From assembly GCF_003259335.1 (NCBI RefSeq), contig NZ_QLLL01000001.1, positions 838,406-902,405 of the forward strand: a stretch of 64,000 nucleotides of DNA, read 5' to 3'. Under the pieces are notes generated by a model that did not search any database, was not told the DNA's origin, and saw only the letters and a program-made list of their open reading frames with translations. Shown one piece after another: positions 44,340-53,065 of the stretch. The translations under genes and the position numbers were made by a program. Within the stretch, counting starts at the first letter, position 1. Each line of letters begins with the position of its first letter. The stretch is from Chitinophaga skermanii (GTDB taxonomy: Bacteria; Bacteroidota; Bacteroidia; Chitinophagales; Chitinophagaceae).

Positions 44340-44885
44340 CTATTTTGGACGGGAGATGATATAGGTGAGCATACTTGGAACATTGATATGTGTATTTTCA
44401 AAATGGCTTGGAGCTAGTTCGAATCCCAATTTTTCAAGTAGTCTTACCGAAGAGGGATTTTCACCGGAAGGGAATGCGGTTATTGTTTCAACACCCATTA
44501 CTTCGAATGCGTATTGGAGTACCGGGATAATAGCCTCTCGCATCATCCCTTTACCTTGAAACCCTTCGAGAAGTTCGTACCCAATTTCTACGGTTCCTTT
44601 TGGTATATCAAAGTTCCAGAGGCAAACTGCTCCGATTAAAACGGGATTCTCCCGGCTAGACATTGACCAAAATATACATTCATTTTTATTGATTAGATGA
44701 TCAATCTTATCAATATATGCAATGGCTTCGTCGATACCTACAAATGGTGCTTTTCCTGTAAGTGCTGCAACTTCAGCATTTGAACGCAACTGGTAAATTC
44801 CTTCTGCGTCATTTAATGAAAGCCTGCGAAGAATTAATCTGCCGGTTTCTAATACTGGGAAATTTGAAAAGCCTGGTTGGCGCAT
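44340..44885 (-). CDS. GNAT-family N-acetyltransferase (RimJ/RimL-like)
   Basis: A 181-residue acetyltransferase: LETGRLILRRLSLNDAEGIY start, IGAVCLWNFDIPKGTVEIGY strand pair, and the acetyl-CoA loop YELLEGFQGKGMMREAI (Q/RxxGxG/A). It ends RLLEKLGFELAP, as in RimJ/L and ribosomal or small-molecule acetyltransferases. Stand-alone; acceptor not predictable. Confidence 0.9.
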   Translation of the reverse strand: MRQPGFSNFPVLETGRLILRRLSLNDAEGIYQLRSNAEVAALTGKAPFVGIDEAIAYIDKIDHLINKNECIFWSMSSRENPVLIGAVCLWNFDIPKGTVEIGYELLEGFQGKGMMREAIIPVLQYAFEVMGVETITAFPSGENPSSVRLLEKLGFELAPSHFENTHINVPSMLTYIISRPK

Positions 44886-45197
44886 TGGGTATTCACTAAA
44901 GATAAGTGATTGGATTTTCGTTAAAGTTATTCAATAAAATCGCATAAAAAAATAGGTTGTTCAGCTATTATGCTCATTTCTCCGTAGGACTAACGCACCA
45001 GTACATCCACCAACAGGTATTTCGCGGGAGGCTTTACAACGGAGATCTATGCTACCTACAATTCCATTGGGGCCGGAGATGAAGATACGGGAGGCTGCTT
45101 TCCACCCAAAGCAGGCATCACAACAAAAACAATAAGTCAAAGAGCAATCGTGCACTTCTTCGAAAGTAAGACGAAGCTTTGACGTAGAAAAACGCTG

Positions 45198-45317
45198 TGC
45201 CGGAAAGTGCCGCTTTTTACCGCTTTTAACCGCTTTATGCCGGAAAGTGCCGATTTGTACCGGAAAGTGCCGCTTTCTGCCGGAAAATGCCGGAATGTGC
45301 CGGAAAATGCCGGTTTT
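45198..45317. repeat. Twelve-unit degenerate tandem repeat, 10-bp period
   Basis: Twelve consecutive 10-bp units without any gap or slip. Most begin TGCCG; the second half is either GAAAG-like (TGCCGGAAAG) or CTTTT-like (TGCCGCTTTT). The two unit types are partly complementary, so adjacent units can pair (AAAG with CTTT around TGCCG). The exact one-turn period places TGCCG on one face of the helix. Confidence 0.85.
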
Positions 45318-45403
45318 GGAGTGTTGAGCAAAAGCTTTGGGAAAGGAAAAAGCAAGGAAAATGTCGACAAAGGGTTGGTAAAACCCTGTATAGGCTTACT
45401 GCA

Positions 45404-45501
45404 TGTCGGTAAAATGTCGACAAAAGGTAAGGTAACGCCTTGTAAACACTGGGGGTTTGTCGGTGAAATGTCGGAGAAGAGTCGGAGAACTGTCGGTGAA
45501 G
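45404..45501. repeat. TGTCGG repeats with 11-bp period
   Basis: TGTCGG/TGTCGA at 45404 and 45415, then TGTCGG, TGTCGG, AGTCGG and TGTCGG at 45458, 45469, 45480 and 45491. All neighbouring pairs are exactly 11 bp apart. One more TGTCGA is at 45362. The core resembles TGCCGG of the 10-bp array next door. Confidence 0.75.
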
Positions 45502-45507
45502 TATAAA

Positions 45508-45538
45508 AAAGAGGGTGCTTTTTGAAGGCACCCTCTTT
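45508..45538 (-). terminator. Terminator of the gpsA-ggpPS-like operon
   Basis: AAAGAGGGTGC (45508-45518) and GCACCCTCTTT (45528-45538) form a perfect 11-bp stem; on the minus strand a run of T follows. It lies 22 bp after the stop of the 45560 gene. Confidence 0.85.
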
Positions 45539-45559
45539 AGTTTTGTCAATTTTGATATA

Positions 45560-47818
45560 TCAGGCTTCTGTTTCGACTAAAACTTCCACTTTTTCTAACG
45601 CTTCCATAAATTCTTCAGCCCAATAGTGAATCGTATAGGTGCTAACGGTTTGATATAAACGTTGCATACGTATTTTGCGTTCTTGTTCGTCCATCACGAG
45701 GGCTTTTAGTAGGCTCTCTTTCATGGATTTTTTATCGTACGGGTTGGTTAGTACAGCGTGCGCCAGTTCTACCGAAGCACCGGCGAATTCTGATAACACA
45801 AGTACGCCTGTAGCATTGGGATCTTGACCTTGTACAGCTACGTATTCTTTGGCTACAAGATTTAAACCGTCACGCAGTGGTGTGATCCAGCAAACATCGG
45901 CCATCGCGTAATATGCTACTACATCTTCGAAAGGTAATGCACGGAAGAAGAAGTGAATAGGCACCCAATCTAAGCGAGAATACTTACCGTTAATTTTACC
46001 AATGGCTTGTTCTAGTTCACGTTGCACACTTTCGTATATTTTCATACCACTCGATGGAGGCGTGCAAATATTGATTAACTCTACTTTACCATGGAATTCG
46101 GGGTATTCTTCAAGGAACTGCCCGAATGCGCGGATTTTTTCAAGTGGACCTTTTACGTAGTCTAATCTTTCTACGCTGAGGATGATTTTTTTACCGCTCG
46201 TTTGTGCACGGAGTTCTTTTGCGAGTTGTTGTACGCTTTCTTTTTGGGTAAGTTCGCTGATGTAATCAACGTGTACGCCAACAGGGTTAGCGCCTAAGCG
46301 TACAGTGCGTTGGCCTGTTTGGATTTCGGTAGTCATTTTACCGATACCCATGGCGCAACTATACGTTAAGAACCTCGGTGCGCAATTCACTTGTTCCACG
46401 ATCTTTACATTCATCAAACTACGAACAACATCTACGAAGTTTTCGACATAGCGAGGAATATGGAAGCTGATGTAATCACATTGTAATAAGCTACCAATAA
46501 TTTCGGCACGCCAGGGAATAACGTTGAATGTATTCGCGGCAGGGAATGAGGTGTGGTGGAAGAAACCGATTTTTACATCGGGGCGTAATTGGCGTAAATA
46601 GCCGGGTACCATCCACAAGTTATAATCATGCACCCAAACAGTAGCACCAGGCTCTGCTTCTGCTGCCGCTTTTTCAGCAAAAAGACGGTTGATTTTTAGG
46701 TAATGTTCCCAGTGTGTATGGTTGAACTGTACTTTCTCTATAAACGAGAAAATAGCTGGCCAAAAGGCTTCTTTTGAGAATAATTTATAGAATACCTCAA
46801 CATCTCGCTGGCCGAGTAATACAGGGCTGGCTTGCAAGTTTGGGTAATTTTCTTCATCAATAAAAAAGTTCTCCGCCTTCGCTTTCTTGTCTTTCGTTTC
46901 TTCCCAAGCAATCCAAGTGCCGGGCCTACCGGTTTTAAAGAAGTTTGTTAGCGTTGGAATAATTCCATTCGGACTTTTAGGTGCTACGCGTTCCATTTTA
47001 CCGTTTACTTCGCGCGATTCGAATGGGAAGCGGTGGTACAACATTACAAGCTGTGTATCGACGTTCTCGTTTACAGCAAGCGGTATGTGTTGCGCTTTCA
47101 CGAATGAAGCGAAAGCTGGAAATTGTTGCATGGCTTCCATGATACCGCCTGCACCTGGGGCAATGGCTTGGTATACATGATCGAGTTCCGCTGTGGCATT
47201 AAGCAAAGCGGGTTCGGCTTCACCAACCACTACACCTTTGTAGCCGCAATTGTAAAGTGAAAGGTCGTTAAGTGTATCGCCGGCAACGAGTACTTCGTTG
47301 GCAGGTACTTGCAATAAGTGGATGAGTTGTTTCAAGGTGCTGCCTTTATTTACATTTGGCGGCATCACGTCTAGGAACTTCCCGGCGGAGAGAATGATAT
47401 CACAGCCTAGTTGTGCTTCTAGTTGTTCTACTTGGTATTTAATGCTTTCATCGTCGAAGAAGTACGAGCAACGGCGTTGTTGCGGTACTTGTTGAAAACG
47501 CAGGCCGGGGATTTGGTCCATTTGTTCGTGGATCACTTGCCTGCCTGGCCATTTTTCTTCTATACTATTTTGAATCGGTTGTACAGGTTCCAAGGTGTAG
47601 CCATTTAATACGGTGGCCCCCACATCGCAAATAATATAATCGGGACGCGGGATTACCGGGTCGCTCAATAACGGCAATACGCTTTCAAGCCCACGGCCGG
47701 TAACGAAAATCAACCTGAAATCTTTGTTGTCACGAATCAAGCTATACAACTGGTTCTTGCTTTGCTGGTCTCCTCCTAAAAATGTTCCATCTAGGTCTGT
47801 TGCTAAAATCATACACAT
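45560..47818 (-). CDS. Bifunctional HAD phosphatase-GT20 synthase, probably glucosylglycerol-phosphate synthase/phosphatase
   Basis: A 752-residue cytoplasmic fusion. Residues 1-235 are a HAD hydrolase of the sucrose-phosphatase type: DLDGT (8-12, nucleophile Asp8), VTGR (39-42), K158, GDTLND (180-185). Residues 250-745 are a GT20 domain: WVHDYNLWMVPGYLRQLRP (from 395), FFHHTSFPAANTFNVIPWR, HIPRYVENF (453-461), SVERLDYVKGP, DGLNLVAKEYVAVQ (650-663). Ordinary trehalose bifunctional enzymes have GT20 first and phosphatase last, and read GFHTYDYARHF where this has HIPRYVENF. The order phosphatase-synthase and that motif match glucosylglycerol GgpPS. The gpsA gene 55 bp upstream would supply glycerol-3-phosphate, the acceptor. 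A generic trehalose label is the alternative. Confidence 0.85.
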   Translation of the reverse strand: MCMILATDLDGTFLGGDQQSKNQLYSLIRDNKDFRLIFVTGRGLESVLPLLSDPVIPRPDYIICDVGATVLNGYTLEPVQPIQNSIEEKWPGRQVIHEQMDQIPGLRFQQVPQQRRCSYFFDDESIKYQVEQLEAQLGCDIILSAGKFLDVMPPNVNKGSTLKQLIHLLQVPANEVLVAGDTLNDLSLYNCGYKGVVVGEAEPALLNATAELDHVYQAIAPGAGGIMEAMQQFPAFASFVKAQHIPLAVNENVDTQLVMLYHRFPFESREVNGKMERVAPKSPNGIIPTLTNFFKTGRPGTWIAWEETKDKKAKAENFFIDEENYPNLQASPVLLGQRDVEVFYKLFSKEAFWPAIFSFIEKVQFNHTHWEHYLKINRLFAEKAAAEAEPGATVWVHDYNLWMVPGYLRQLRPDVKIGFFHHTSFPAANTFNVIPWRAEIIGSLLQCDYISFHIPRYVENFVDVVRSLMNVKIVEQVNCAPRFLTYSCAMGIGKMTTEIQTGQRTVRLGANPVGVHVDYISELTQKESVQQLAKELRAQTSGKKIILSVERLDYVKGPLEKIRAFGQFLEEYPEFHGKVELINICTPPSSGMKIYESVQRELEQAIGKINGKYSRLDWVPIHFFFRALPFEDVVAYYAMADVCWITPLRDGLNLVAKEYVAVQGQDPNATGVLVLSEFAGASVELAHAVLTNPYDKKSMKESLLKALVMDEQERKIRMQRLYQTVSTYTIHYWAEEFMEALEKVEVLVETEA

Positions 47819-47873
47819 TTGTTTAAGGTTAACGAAGCATGCTAGGCATTCCTTCGCATAGAATAAGTGTTAG

Positions 47874-48872
47874 TTACGATAATGATTGTTCCAATAATTG
47901 GAACTCCACATAGGGTGATGCTTGGTTGTATAATACGCGGTACATGGCCGCTACAATAGGCATATGTAACTGTTTCGCTTGCGCGATAGCGTAGATGCCT
48001 TTTACGGCGTAATAACCCTCCGCTACCATGTTCATGTGCGCTTGTGCTTCTCGTACGTTATAACCACGACCAATCATTTTACCAAATGTTCGGTTGCGAC
48101 TAAATTCCGAGTAAGCCGTTACAAACAAATCACCGAAATACGCCGATTGCGTGAGATCACGCGGTACATCATCTACAGCATGTAAGAATGCTTTTACTTC
48201 GCGTAAAGCATTACTAACGAGTACTGCAATGAAATTGTCGCCGTAATTCATACCACTAGCAGTACCCACAGCAATACCAATAATATTCTTCAGAATTGCT
48301 GCGTACTCTACGCCGAGTGGATCGTTGTTATCGATCACCCGTAAGTACGGCGAGTTTAACTGTGTAGCCAGTTGCGAGGTAAGTTGTTTGTCTTTGCCGG
48401 CGATTGTCATATATGTTTTCCGTTGCAAAGCAATTTCTTCTGCATGACAAGGGCCGCCGATAACTAAAATATCATCCGCATCTACATTAAAGAATTGCGC
48501 CAAATAAATTGAAGGCACTACATGTTGTTCACCAACAACACCTTTAATGGATACGATGATTTTCTTTCCTGTAAAATCAAAATCTTTCCATTCAGCGATG
48601 GTAGCTGCTAAGTAGGCCGATGGCACAGCAAATAATATGTAATCAGAAGCGGCGATGGCTTCTTGCGCAAGATGGGTTGTAGAAATGTTATTAAAATCGA
48701 GCTCCAGGAAACTAAGATAATTGCGATTTCGCTTATGCTTTTGAATATAAGTGGCGGCTTCCGCATTGCGATGAAGCCAGGTGATTTGGAGCCCACCCTC
48801 TGCAAATATTTTCACTAATGCCGTTGCCCAACTACCGCCACCAACAATGGTAAGACGAGTAACATTGGTCAA
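47874..48872 (-). CDS. gpsA: NAD(P)-dependent glycerol-3-phosphate dehydrogenase
   Basis: A 332-residue enzyme reducing dihydroxyacetone phosphate to sn-glycerol-3-phosphate. N-terminal VGGGSWATALVKIF is the dinucleotide loop; VIGGPCHAEEIA, EYAAILKNIIGIAVGTASGM (catalytic Lys) and ALREVKAF are family motifs. The only in-frame start near the conserved N-terminus is TTG at 48872 (the frame is closed by a stop four codons upstream of it). It is the first gene of a two-gene unit with the HAD-GT20 fusion. In that setting it may be a dedicated copy for solute synthesis rather than the phospholipid gpsA. Confidence 0.92.
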   Translation of the reverse strand: MTNVTRLTIVGGGSWATALVKIFAEGGLQITWLHRNAEAATYIQKHKRNRNYLSFLELDFNNISTTHLAQEAIAASDYILFAVPSAYLAATIAEWKDFDFTGKKIIVSIKGVVGEQHVVPSIYLAQFFNVDADDILVIGGPCHAEEIALQRKTYMTIAGKDKQLTSQLATQLNSPYLRVIDNNDPLGVEYAAILKNIIGIAVGTASGMNYGDNFIAVLVSNALREVKAFLHAVDDVPRDLTQSAYFGDLFVTAYSEFSRNRTFGKMIGRGYNVREAQAHMNMVAEGYYAVKGIYAIAQAKQLHMPIVAAMYRVLYNQASPYVEFQLLEQSLS

Positions 48873-48909
48873 TACTAAATTCGTTTAATGAATAATGATA
48901 TGAGCATTG

Positions 48910-48917
48910 CAAAGTTA
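48910..48917 (-). promoter_or_regulatory. Candidate -7 element of the gpsA operon
   Basis: Reads TAACTTTG on the minus strand, a full match to TAnnTTTG, 38 bp upstream of the TTG start. No TTTG -33 box is present at the right distance, so an activator is likely; paired palindromes begin 33 bp further upstream. Confidence 0.5.
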
Positions 48918-48949
48918 ACTAATATAAAAGGGAAGTACGAAGGAAATGG

Positions 48950-48992
48950 GTGTCATGTTGACACAAATTGCGCCTATTCGACGCAATTCGTG
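48950..48992. promoter_or_regulatory. Two overlapping inverted repeats upstream of gpsA
   Basis: GTGTCA-TGT-TGACAC (48950-48964) is a perfect palindrome. It overlaps the left arm of CACAAATTGCG (48962-48972) and CGCAATTCGTG (48982-48992), 11-bp arms with one mismatch. They sit between the jetC stop and the gpsA promoter and could be operators or, for the second, a weak hairpin after jetC. Confidence 0.5.
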
Positions 48993-49028
48993 TAACATAA
49001 GTGTATTGAAATTAATATGTGGAAATAA

Positions 49029-52000
49029 TTACACAGTAGAAGTTTCTTCTTCTACTTCGTTGATTTTTTCTTGTAGTTCTTTGATGGTCATGTTGTAAAG
49101 TACAGAATGCCTGTTGTTCACGCGTTGTACGAGGTGTACATGCGCGATAAAGTTCTGCACGATTTGTATTTTATCGCTTGGTGTAACTACGAGCAATTGT
49201 AAATGTAATTGTTTGCACAGCTCCATGAGGTACGTAGCTTTTTCTTCATCTTGGTTGCTGAAGCTTTCATCTACGGCGATGAAGCGTAGGCTTTTCGGGT
49301 TTTTACCTTCGCGGGTAATACCAAATTGGTATGCAATCGCACTACACAAAATCGTGTAGGTTAATTGCGCTTTTTCGCCACCAGATAGTTGTCCCATTTG
49401 GCGGTATGTTTTCTTCACCTCGTCGGTATTCCTATAACGTTCATCTGCCCAGAATTCGAACCAATTACGCACATCCATTACCCTGCTTCTGTAGGCTTCG
49501 TTTTCATCGAGCAAAGAAATTAATGGTTGCACGAAATTTCTGAAGTGCAGCGCTTTTTCTTCGAAGCTGCTTTGTTGCCAGTTGGCGGCTTGTGGCAAGG
49601 CATCGAGTAATTTGTTTTTGAACTCTTTGATTTCGGAACCTGCCGGCACTGGGCGTTTACCTAATTCAATATAGGTGTCTGGCAAGCGGTTGAAGTTAAT
49701 GCCACGGAGGCTTTCGTTGAGTTTTTTGATGCTATTGTTGATGTCGCGTTCCCACTTCTCGATTTCTTCATTCAGGCCACCAATTTTATACGTGATAGTG
49801 ACGTTGATGTAGTTTTCGAAATCCTTTTTGAAGCGGGGTAAGTTTTCTGTTTGCAGCTTCTCTAGCCATTCGATATATTCTACAGCGTTATTGGCATCAT
49901 CGGATAATGGTTGTACATCGATGAGCCAGCCGGGGAATTTTTGTAAGATATCGGGGCTAGGATTTTTTAGCTTGTTGATACCTCTATCGAGTTGGGTTTT
50001 CTCTTTATAGAAATCTTCTTCCGCGCGTTTAAGCGTACTTTCTTTGGCTTGTTTGAGTTGTTGGTAAGATGCATCGATATTATCTAGCGTAACATTTCCT
50101 AACTCGCTACTGTGCTGTTGTTGGAAAACGATGAGTTCATCTTTATCTTGTTCCGTGATGTGCATAAGTAGCTCGCCATACAATTGTTGTTGCAGTTGCA
50201 TGTCGCCGATTTGTTGTTGTAACAACGCTTCGTCGCGGATCAATTGTGTATGAATATTTTCTGCGAAGGTTTTTTGTTCGCGGATTTCTTGTAGTTGTTC
50301 TTTGAGCGCGTTGAGTTCTTTATTCTCTTTGCGTAGCGATTCCATTTGTTCGCTCGCTTTGTGAATAGATTTTTGGATGCGCGGGATGTCGACTAATTCA
50401 TAACCTTTAAATTCTTGTAAGCGGCTGAGGGCGTAGAATTGCTTTTGCAGGCGGTTGGCTTTATTTCGGCATGTTTGCAAAGTTTCATTGGCTTGCGTAA
50501 GTGCGTCTGATAGCTTGTTCCGCTTGATAATTAAAGCTTCTTTTTTCTTCTCATTATTCCATCCCATTACATAACGCGCAGCGTCGTTTTTCTCGGGACG
50601 GTCATCCTTTTCATGTCGATCATAGTTCTTGATCAACCCATTCAATGTAATGGCTTTATCGTACCGTTGTAAAGTTTTTTCGTTTTCAACGCAATAATAA
50701 TCGAACTGTTGAATTACCTGTTGTTCCACCCATTGACTCATCTTGTTTTCGGCGTGGAATTCCAGTTTATAATACACTGTATCTTCTTCTGGTACCAGCA
50801 TAATACGATCTTGGTTCACGCGGTTGTAAATGAGGCGTGTACGAAGATTATTGTTGTTAACGTATGTAGTTACGCGTTTGTAGTGTTTTTCGGGTACTAA
50901 TAAGCGGAGTGCAAATGAATGCAGCAACTTTTCTAAAGCTGGTTGCCATTCGAGTGCTTCGGTTTTTACTTGCATTAATTCACCGGCGAAGAGAATTTCG
51001 TTTGTTTCAATTTTTAGGTTGTTACAAATTTCTTTACGCAGGTTTACTAAGTGTGCCGGGATGTTGTTTTTAGATTGGTGCAACATCTCGATTTCGCGCT
51101 CTAACTCTTCTTTGCCCGTTACGGATTTTTCCTTTGTGCGTTTGGCTTCGTAATCATCTTCATCATTTAACCGTTGGTCGTTTTCTAATATTTTCGACAC
51201 GCGGTTTAAATCCTTCATAATACGGCCATATGCCGATTCGTTGGTGATTTCCTTTTCTTGTAAAGGCAACAGGGCAGCCCATTCATGTAAAGAATGAAGG
51301 TGCTGTTCGGCTTGTACTTTGCTTCGTTCGAGTTCTTGGATATCTTTCTCTAGTTGTGCAAGTGCTTGGCCGGCTTTATTTTTTTCCAGTAGATTTTGCG
51401 TAACACGATCTTTTTCGTTTAGTTGTTCGATTGTTTGCTTCGTGTTGTCTTTTTTCTGGATGAGTGATTGTATTTGCGCTTTATTTTCCCGCAGTGCTTG
51501 CGTGAGTAACTGGCTTTTGGTGAAGCTATTCCAGATAACCGAAGTAGCTAGTTGTTGCTTGGTTTGATCGATTTTCGCTTGGTGCAAAGAGAACTTCTCG
51601 TAATGTTGCTGTACCGTTTCGAGGAGTTTGATTTGTTCTTCTGTTTTTTCGATATTCCGTTGCGCGTCTAGCAACGTACTAAGGTGCGATTTCAACTCTT
51701 GGAATTGGTCTTCCATATTCCGTGGCTCCAGCATGTGCATGCGGATGAATTCATCCAAATTGCCCAATACTTTAATACCAACGGTTTGGTTGAACAACTG
51801 TAAAGCTTGCGGGCTTTGCATACCGAGAGCTTCTACGAGTCGTTGTGCATATTTACTTGCTGCGTCGAACCATTCAATTTGTTTGCGTGAGCCTTTGTTG
51901 TACGACTGTTCCAACCTTCTTTTCCATTGGCCGTTAAAATCAAATGGTGAGAAGTCGGCTGCAATGTGTAAAGCGCGATGTGCAACCCCGAATACGCGTT

Positions 52001-52439
52001 TCATATCGCCATTCACGAAATAGCGTACTTGGAAGAGCGTTACTTCTTGTTCTGCTTCATTCGCGAAGTTGACAAGCAGGATACTATAGGCTTCTTCTTT
52101 TTTCTCGCGTAAATACAGGGCTTTGGTGGTGCCATTAGCATCGTTGTTGATGGTGCCGTAACCTCCCATAACGTAAGATTCTTCCGTTCTATCACCTTTC
52201 TTTTCACTACCAGAGCTTTGGTTATAGAAGCGGTACTTCTTTTCGGGCACCATAAGGGTAAGCAGGGCATCGATAAAAGTTGTTTTACCGGAGCCATTGC
52301 TACCGGTTAATAAACTTGTTTCACCTGCCGGGGTAATGGTGTGTATATGTTCATCGAAAGTGCCCCAGTTGTACACTTCCATGTATTGTAATCTAAAGCC
52401 GTTCTTTTCGCTATCGGTGCTAAAAACGTTTAATTGCAT
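49029..52439 (-). CDS. jetC: JetC-like SMC/SbcC ATPase of a Wadjet-type condensin
   Basis: A 1136-residue SMC-like ATPase. Walker A GSNGSGKT at 46-53 near the N-terminus, long coiled-coil arms (about 280-480 and 640-830), a central hinge-like globular part around 500-640, signature LSGGEKAQLTY at 1018-1028 and Walker B LRFIAVDES at 1051-1059. This fits MukB/MksB/JetC subunits that extrude DNA loops. Starts 27 bp after the DUF4194 gene, in the order jetA-jetB-jetC. In Wadjet the complex recognises small circular DNA and passes it to the nuclease JetD; no JetD gene follows, the next gene being gpsA. Confidence 0.88.
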   Translation of the reverse strand: MQLNVFSTDSEKNGFRLQYMEVYNWGTFDEHIHTITPAGETSLLTGSNGSGKTTFIDALLTLMVPEKKYRFYNQSSGSEKKGDRTEESYVMGGYGTINNDANGTTKALYLREKKEEAYSILLVNFANEAEQEVTLFQVRYFVNGDMKRVFGVAHRALHIAADFSPFDFNGQWKRRLEQSYNKGSRKQIEWFDAASKYAQRLVEALGMQSPQALQLFNQTVGIKVLGNLDEFIRMHMLEPRNMEDQFQELKSHLSTLLDAQRNIEKTEEQIKLLETVQQHYEKFSLHQAKIDQTKQQLATSVIWNSFTKSQLLTQALRENKAQIQSLIQKKDNTKQTIEQLNEKDRVTQNLLEKNKAGQALAQLEKDIQELERSKVQAEQHLHSLHEWAALLPLQEKEITNESAYGRIMKDLNRVSKILENDQRLNDEDDYEAKRTKEKSVTGKEELEREIEMLHQSKNNIPAHLVNLRKEICNNLKIETNEILFAGELMQVKTEALEWQPALEKLLHSFALRLLVPEKHYKRVTTYVNNNNLRTRLIYNRVNQDRIMLVPEEDTVYYKLEFHAENKMSQWVEQQVIQQFDYYCVENEKTLQRYDKAITLNGLIKNYDRHEKDDRPEKNDAARYVMGWNNEKKKEALIIKRNKLSDALTQANETLQTCRNKANRLQKQFYALSRLQEFKGYELVDIPRIQKSIHKASEQMESLRKENKELNALKEQLQEIREQKTFAENIHTQLIRDEALLQQQIGDMQLQQQLYGELLMHITEQDKDELIVFQQQHSSELGNVTLDNIDASYQQLKQAKESTLKRAEEDFYKEKTQLDRGINKLKNPSPDILQKFPGWLIDVQPLSDDANNAVEYIEWLEKLQTENLPRFKKDFENYINVTITYKIGGLNEEIEKWERDINNSIKKLNESLRGINFNRLPDTYIELGKRPVPAGSEIKEFKNKLLDALPQAANWQQSSFEEKALHFRNFVQPLISLLDENEAYRSRVMDVRNWFEFWADERYRNTDEVKKTYRQMGQLSGGEKAQLTYTILCSAIAYQFGITREGKNPKSLRFIAVDESFSNQDEEKATYLMELCKQLHLQLLVVTPSDKIQIVQNFIAHVHLVQRVNNRHSVLYNMTIKELQEKINEVEEETSTV

Positions 52440-52466
52440 CTGAGATGTTCCTTTTAATGGATAAAA

Positions 52467-53060
52467 TTAGTTTTGCTCGGCGGCGATTTCTTCTTTGTAT
52501 GCTTGCAGTTGTTGGAAGAATTGTTCCAGCACTTCGCCATCTACCTTCGCCTTAATGATTTTCCGGATTCTGAATTTTTGTTCATCGATGATGTCTTGAT
52601 GTTCCACCATGTGTAAGAAGCCGTTTTCTTCTGCTTTGTCAATTAAGCGATCAATTTCTTTAAGAAACCTGATTCTACTTGCTTTTTCTTTGAAGAAGAG
52701 TTCTGCGTATTCTTTTATTTCCCGGCGTTTTTTAACGAGTTCACGGGTAGTTGCTTCACTCATTTCGAATTCTGCCATCATTTCCCGGAGGAGTACCAAC
52801 ATAACGCTTTCTTCGTACGTGAATGCGCGGCGGGTTACCCAGCTTACTTCGGCTGTTTCATCGTCGGTTATAATATGTTTCAAGAAGGCGTAACCATCCA
52901 GTTCGTCGATAACGAGAATGAGGCCGAGTTGTTGTAAGAACGTGATCAGCTCGGTTTTATATTGAATAAGTTTGTCCCAGTTGTTTTTATCGAGGTATTC
53001 CACGGGCCCTTTCAATAATTTCACTACAACGGTGGTATATGGTAATATTTTGTTGCTCAT
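52467..53060 (-). CDS. jetB: JetB-like DUF4194 kite subunit
   Basis: A 197-residue protein of the DUF4194 (MukE/MksE/JetB) type: two winged-helix-like halves with RRAFTYEESVMLVLLREMMA, RELVKKRREIKEYAELFFKE and IDRLIDKAEENGFLHMVEHQ. Kite subunits bridge the kleisin and the ATPase heads. Starts 5 bp after the stop of jetA. Length is normal for the family. Confidence 0.87.
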   Translation of the reverse strand: MSNKILPYTTVVVKLLKGPVEYLDKNNWDKLIQYKTELITFLQQLGLILVIDELDGYAFLKHIITDDETAEVSWVTRRAFTYEESVMLVLLREMMAEFEMSEATTRELVKKRREIKEYAELFFKEKASRIRFLKEIDRLIDKAEENGFLHMVEHQDIIDEQKFRIRKIIKAKVDGEVLEQFFQQLQAYKEEIAAEQN

Positions 53061-53065
53061 GTTAA

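Larger units (their letters stand above)
44886..45559. other. Non-coding interval with short-period tandem arrays
   Basis: 674 bp with no convincing gene. Open frames through the repeat part exist on both strands, but they follow from the repeat period (10 bp gives a 10-residue peptide period) and have no start context. A 64-codon Cys-rich minus frame at 44961-45155 is also unsupported. The interval holds two arrays and the terminator of the ggpPS-like gene, listed separately. Confidence 0.65.

Noticed and set aside
44400..44440. TTCGAATCC resembling a tRNA T-arm
   Set aside because: It lies inside the GNAT coding sequence and no cloverleaf can be formed around it; no tRNA was found elsewhere in the window.
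44961..45155. Cys-rich 64-codon minus frame as a small gene or peptide precursor
   Set aside because: No family resemblance, no ribosome site, and no partner genes for a modified peptide.
45198..45317. CRISPR array
   Set aside because: Units are contiguous 10-mers without spacers and no cas gene is present.
45207..45506. Open frames of about 80-105 codons on both strands through the repeat interval
   Set aside because: They arise because 10-bp units give a 30-bp (10-residue) cycle without stops; frames on opposite strands are equally open, composition is repeat-driven and there is no start context.
45560..47818. Annotation as trehalose-6-phosphate synthase/phosphatase
   Set aside because: Domain order is reversed and key GT20 wording and the gpsA neighbour fit glucosylglycerol better; kept as an alternative only.
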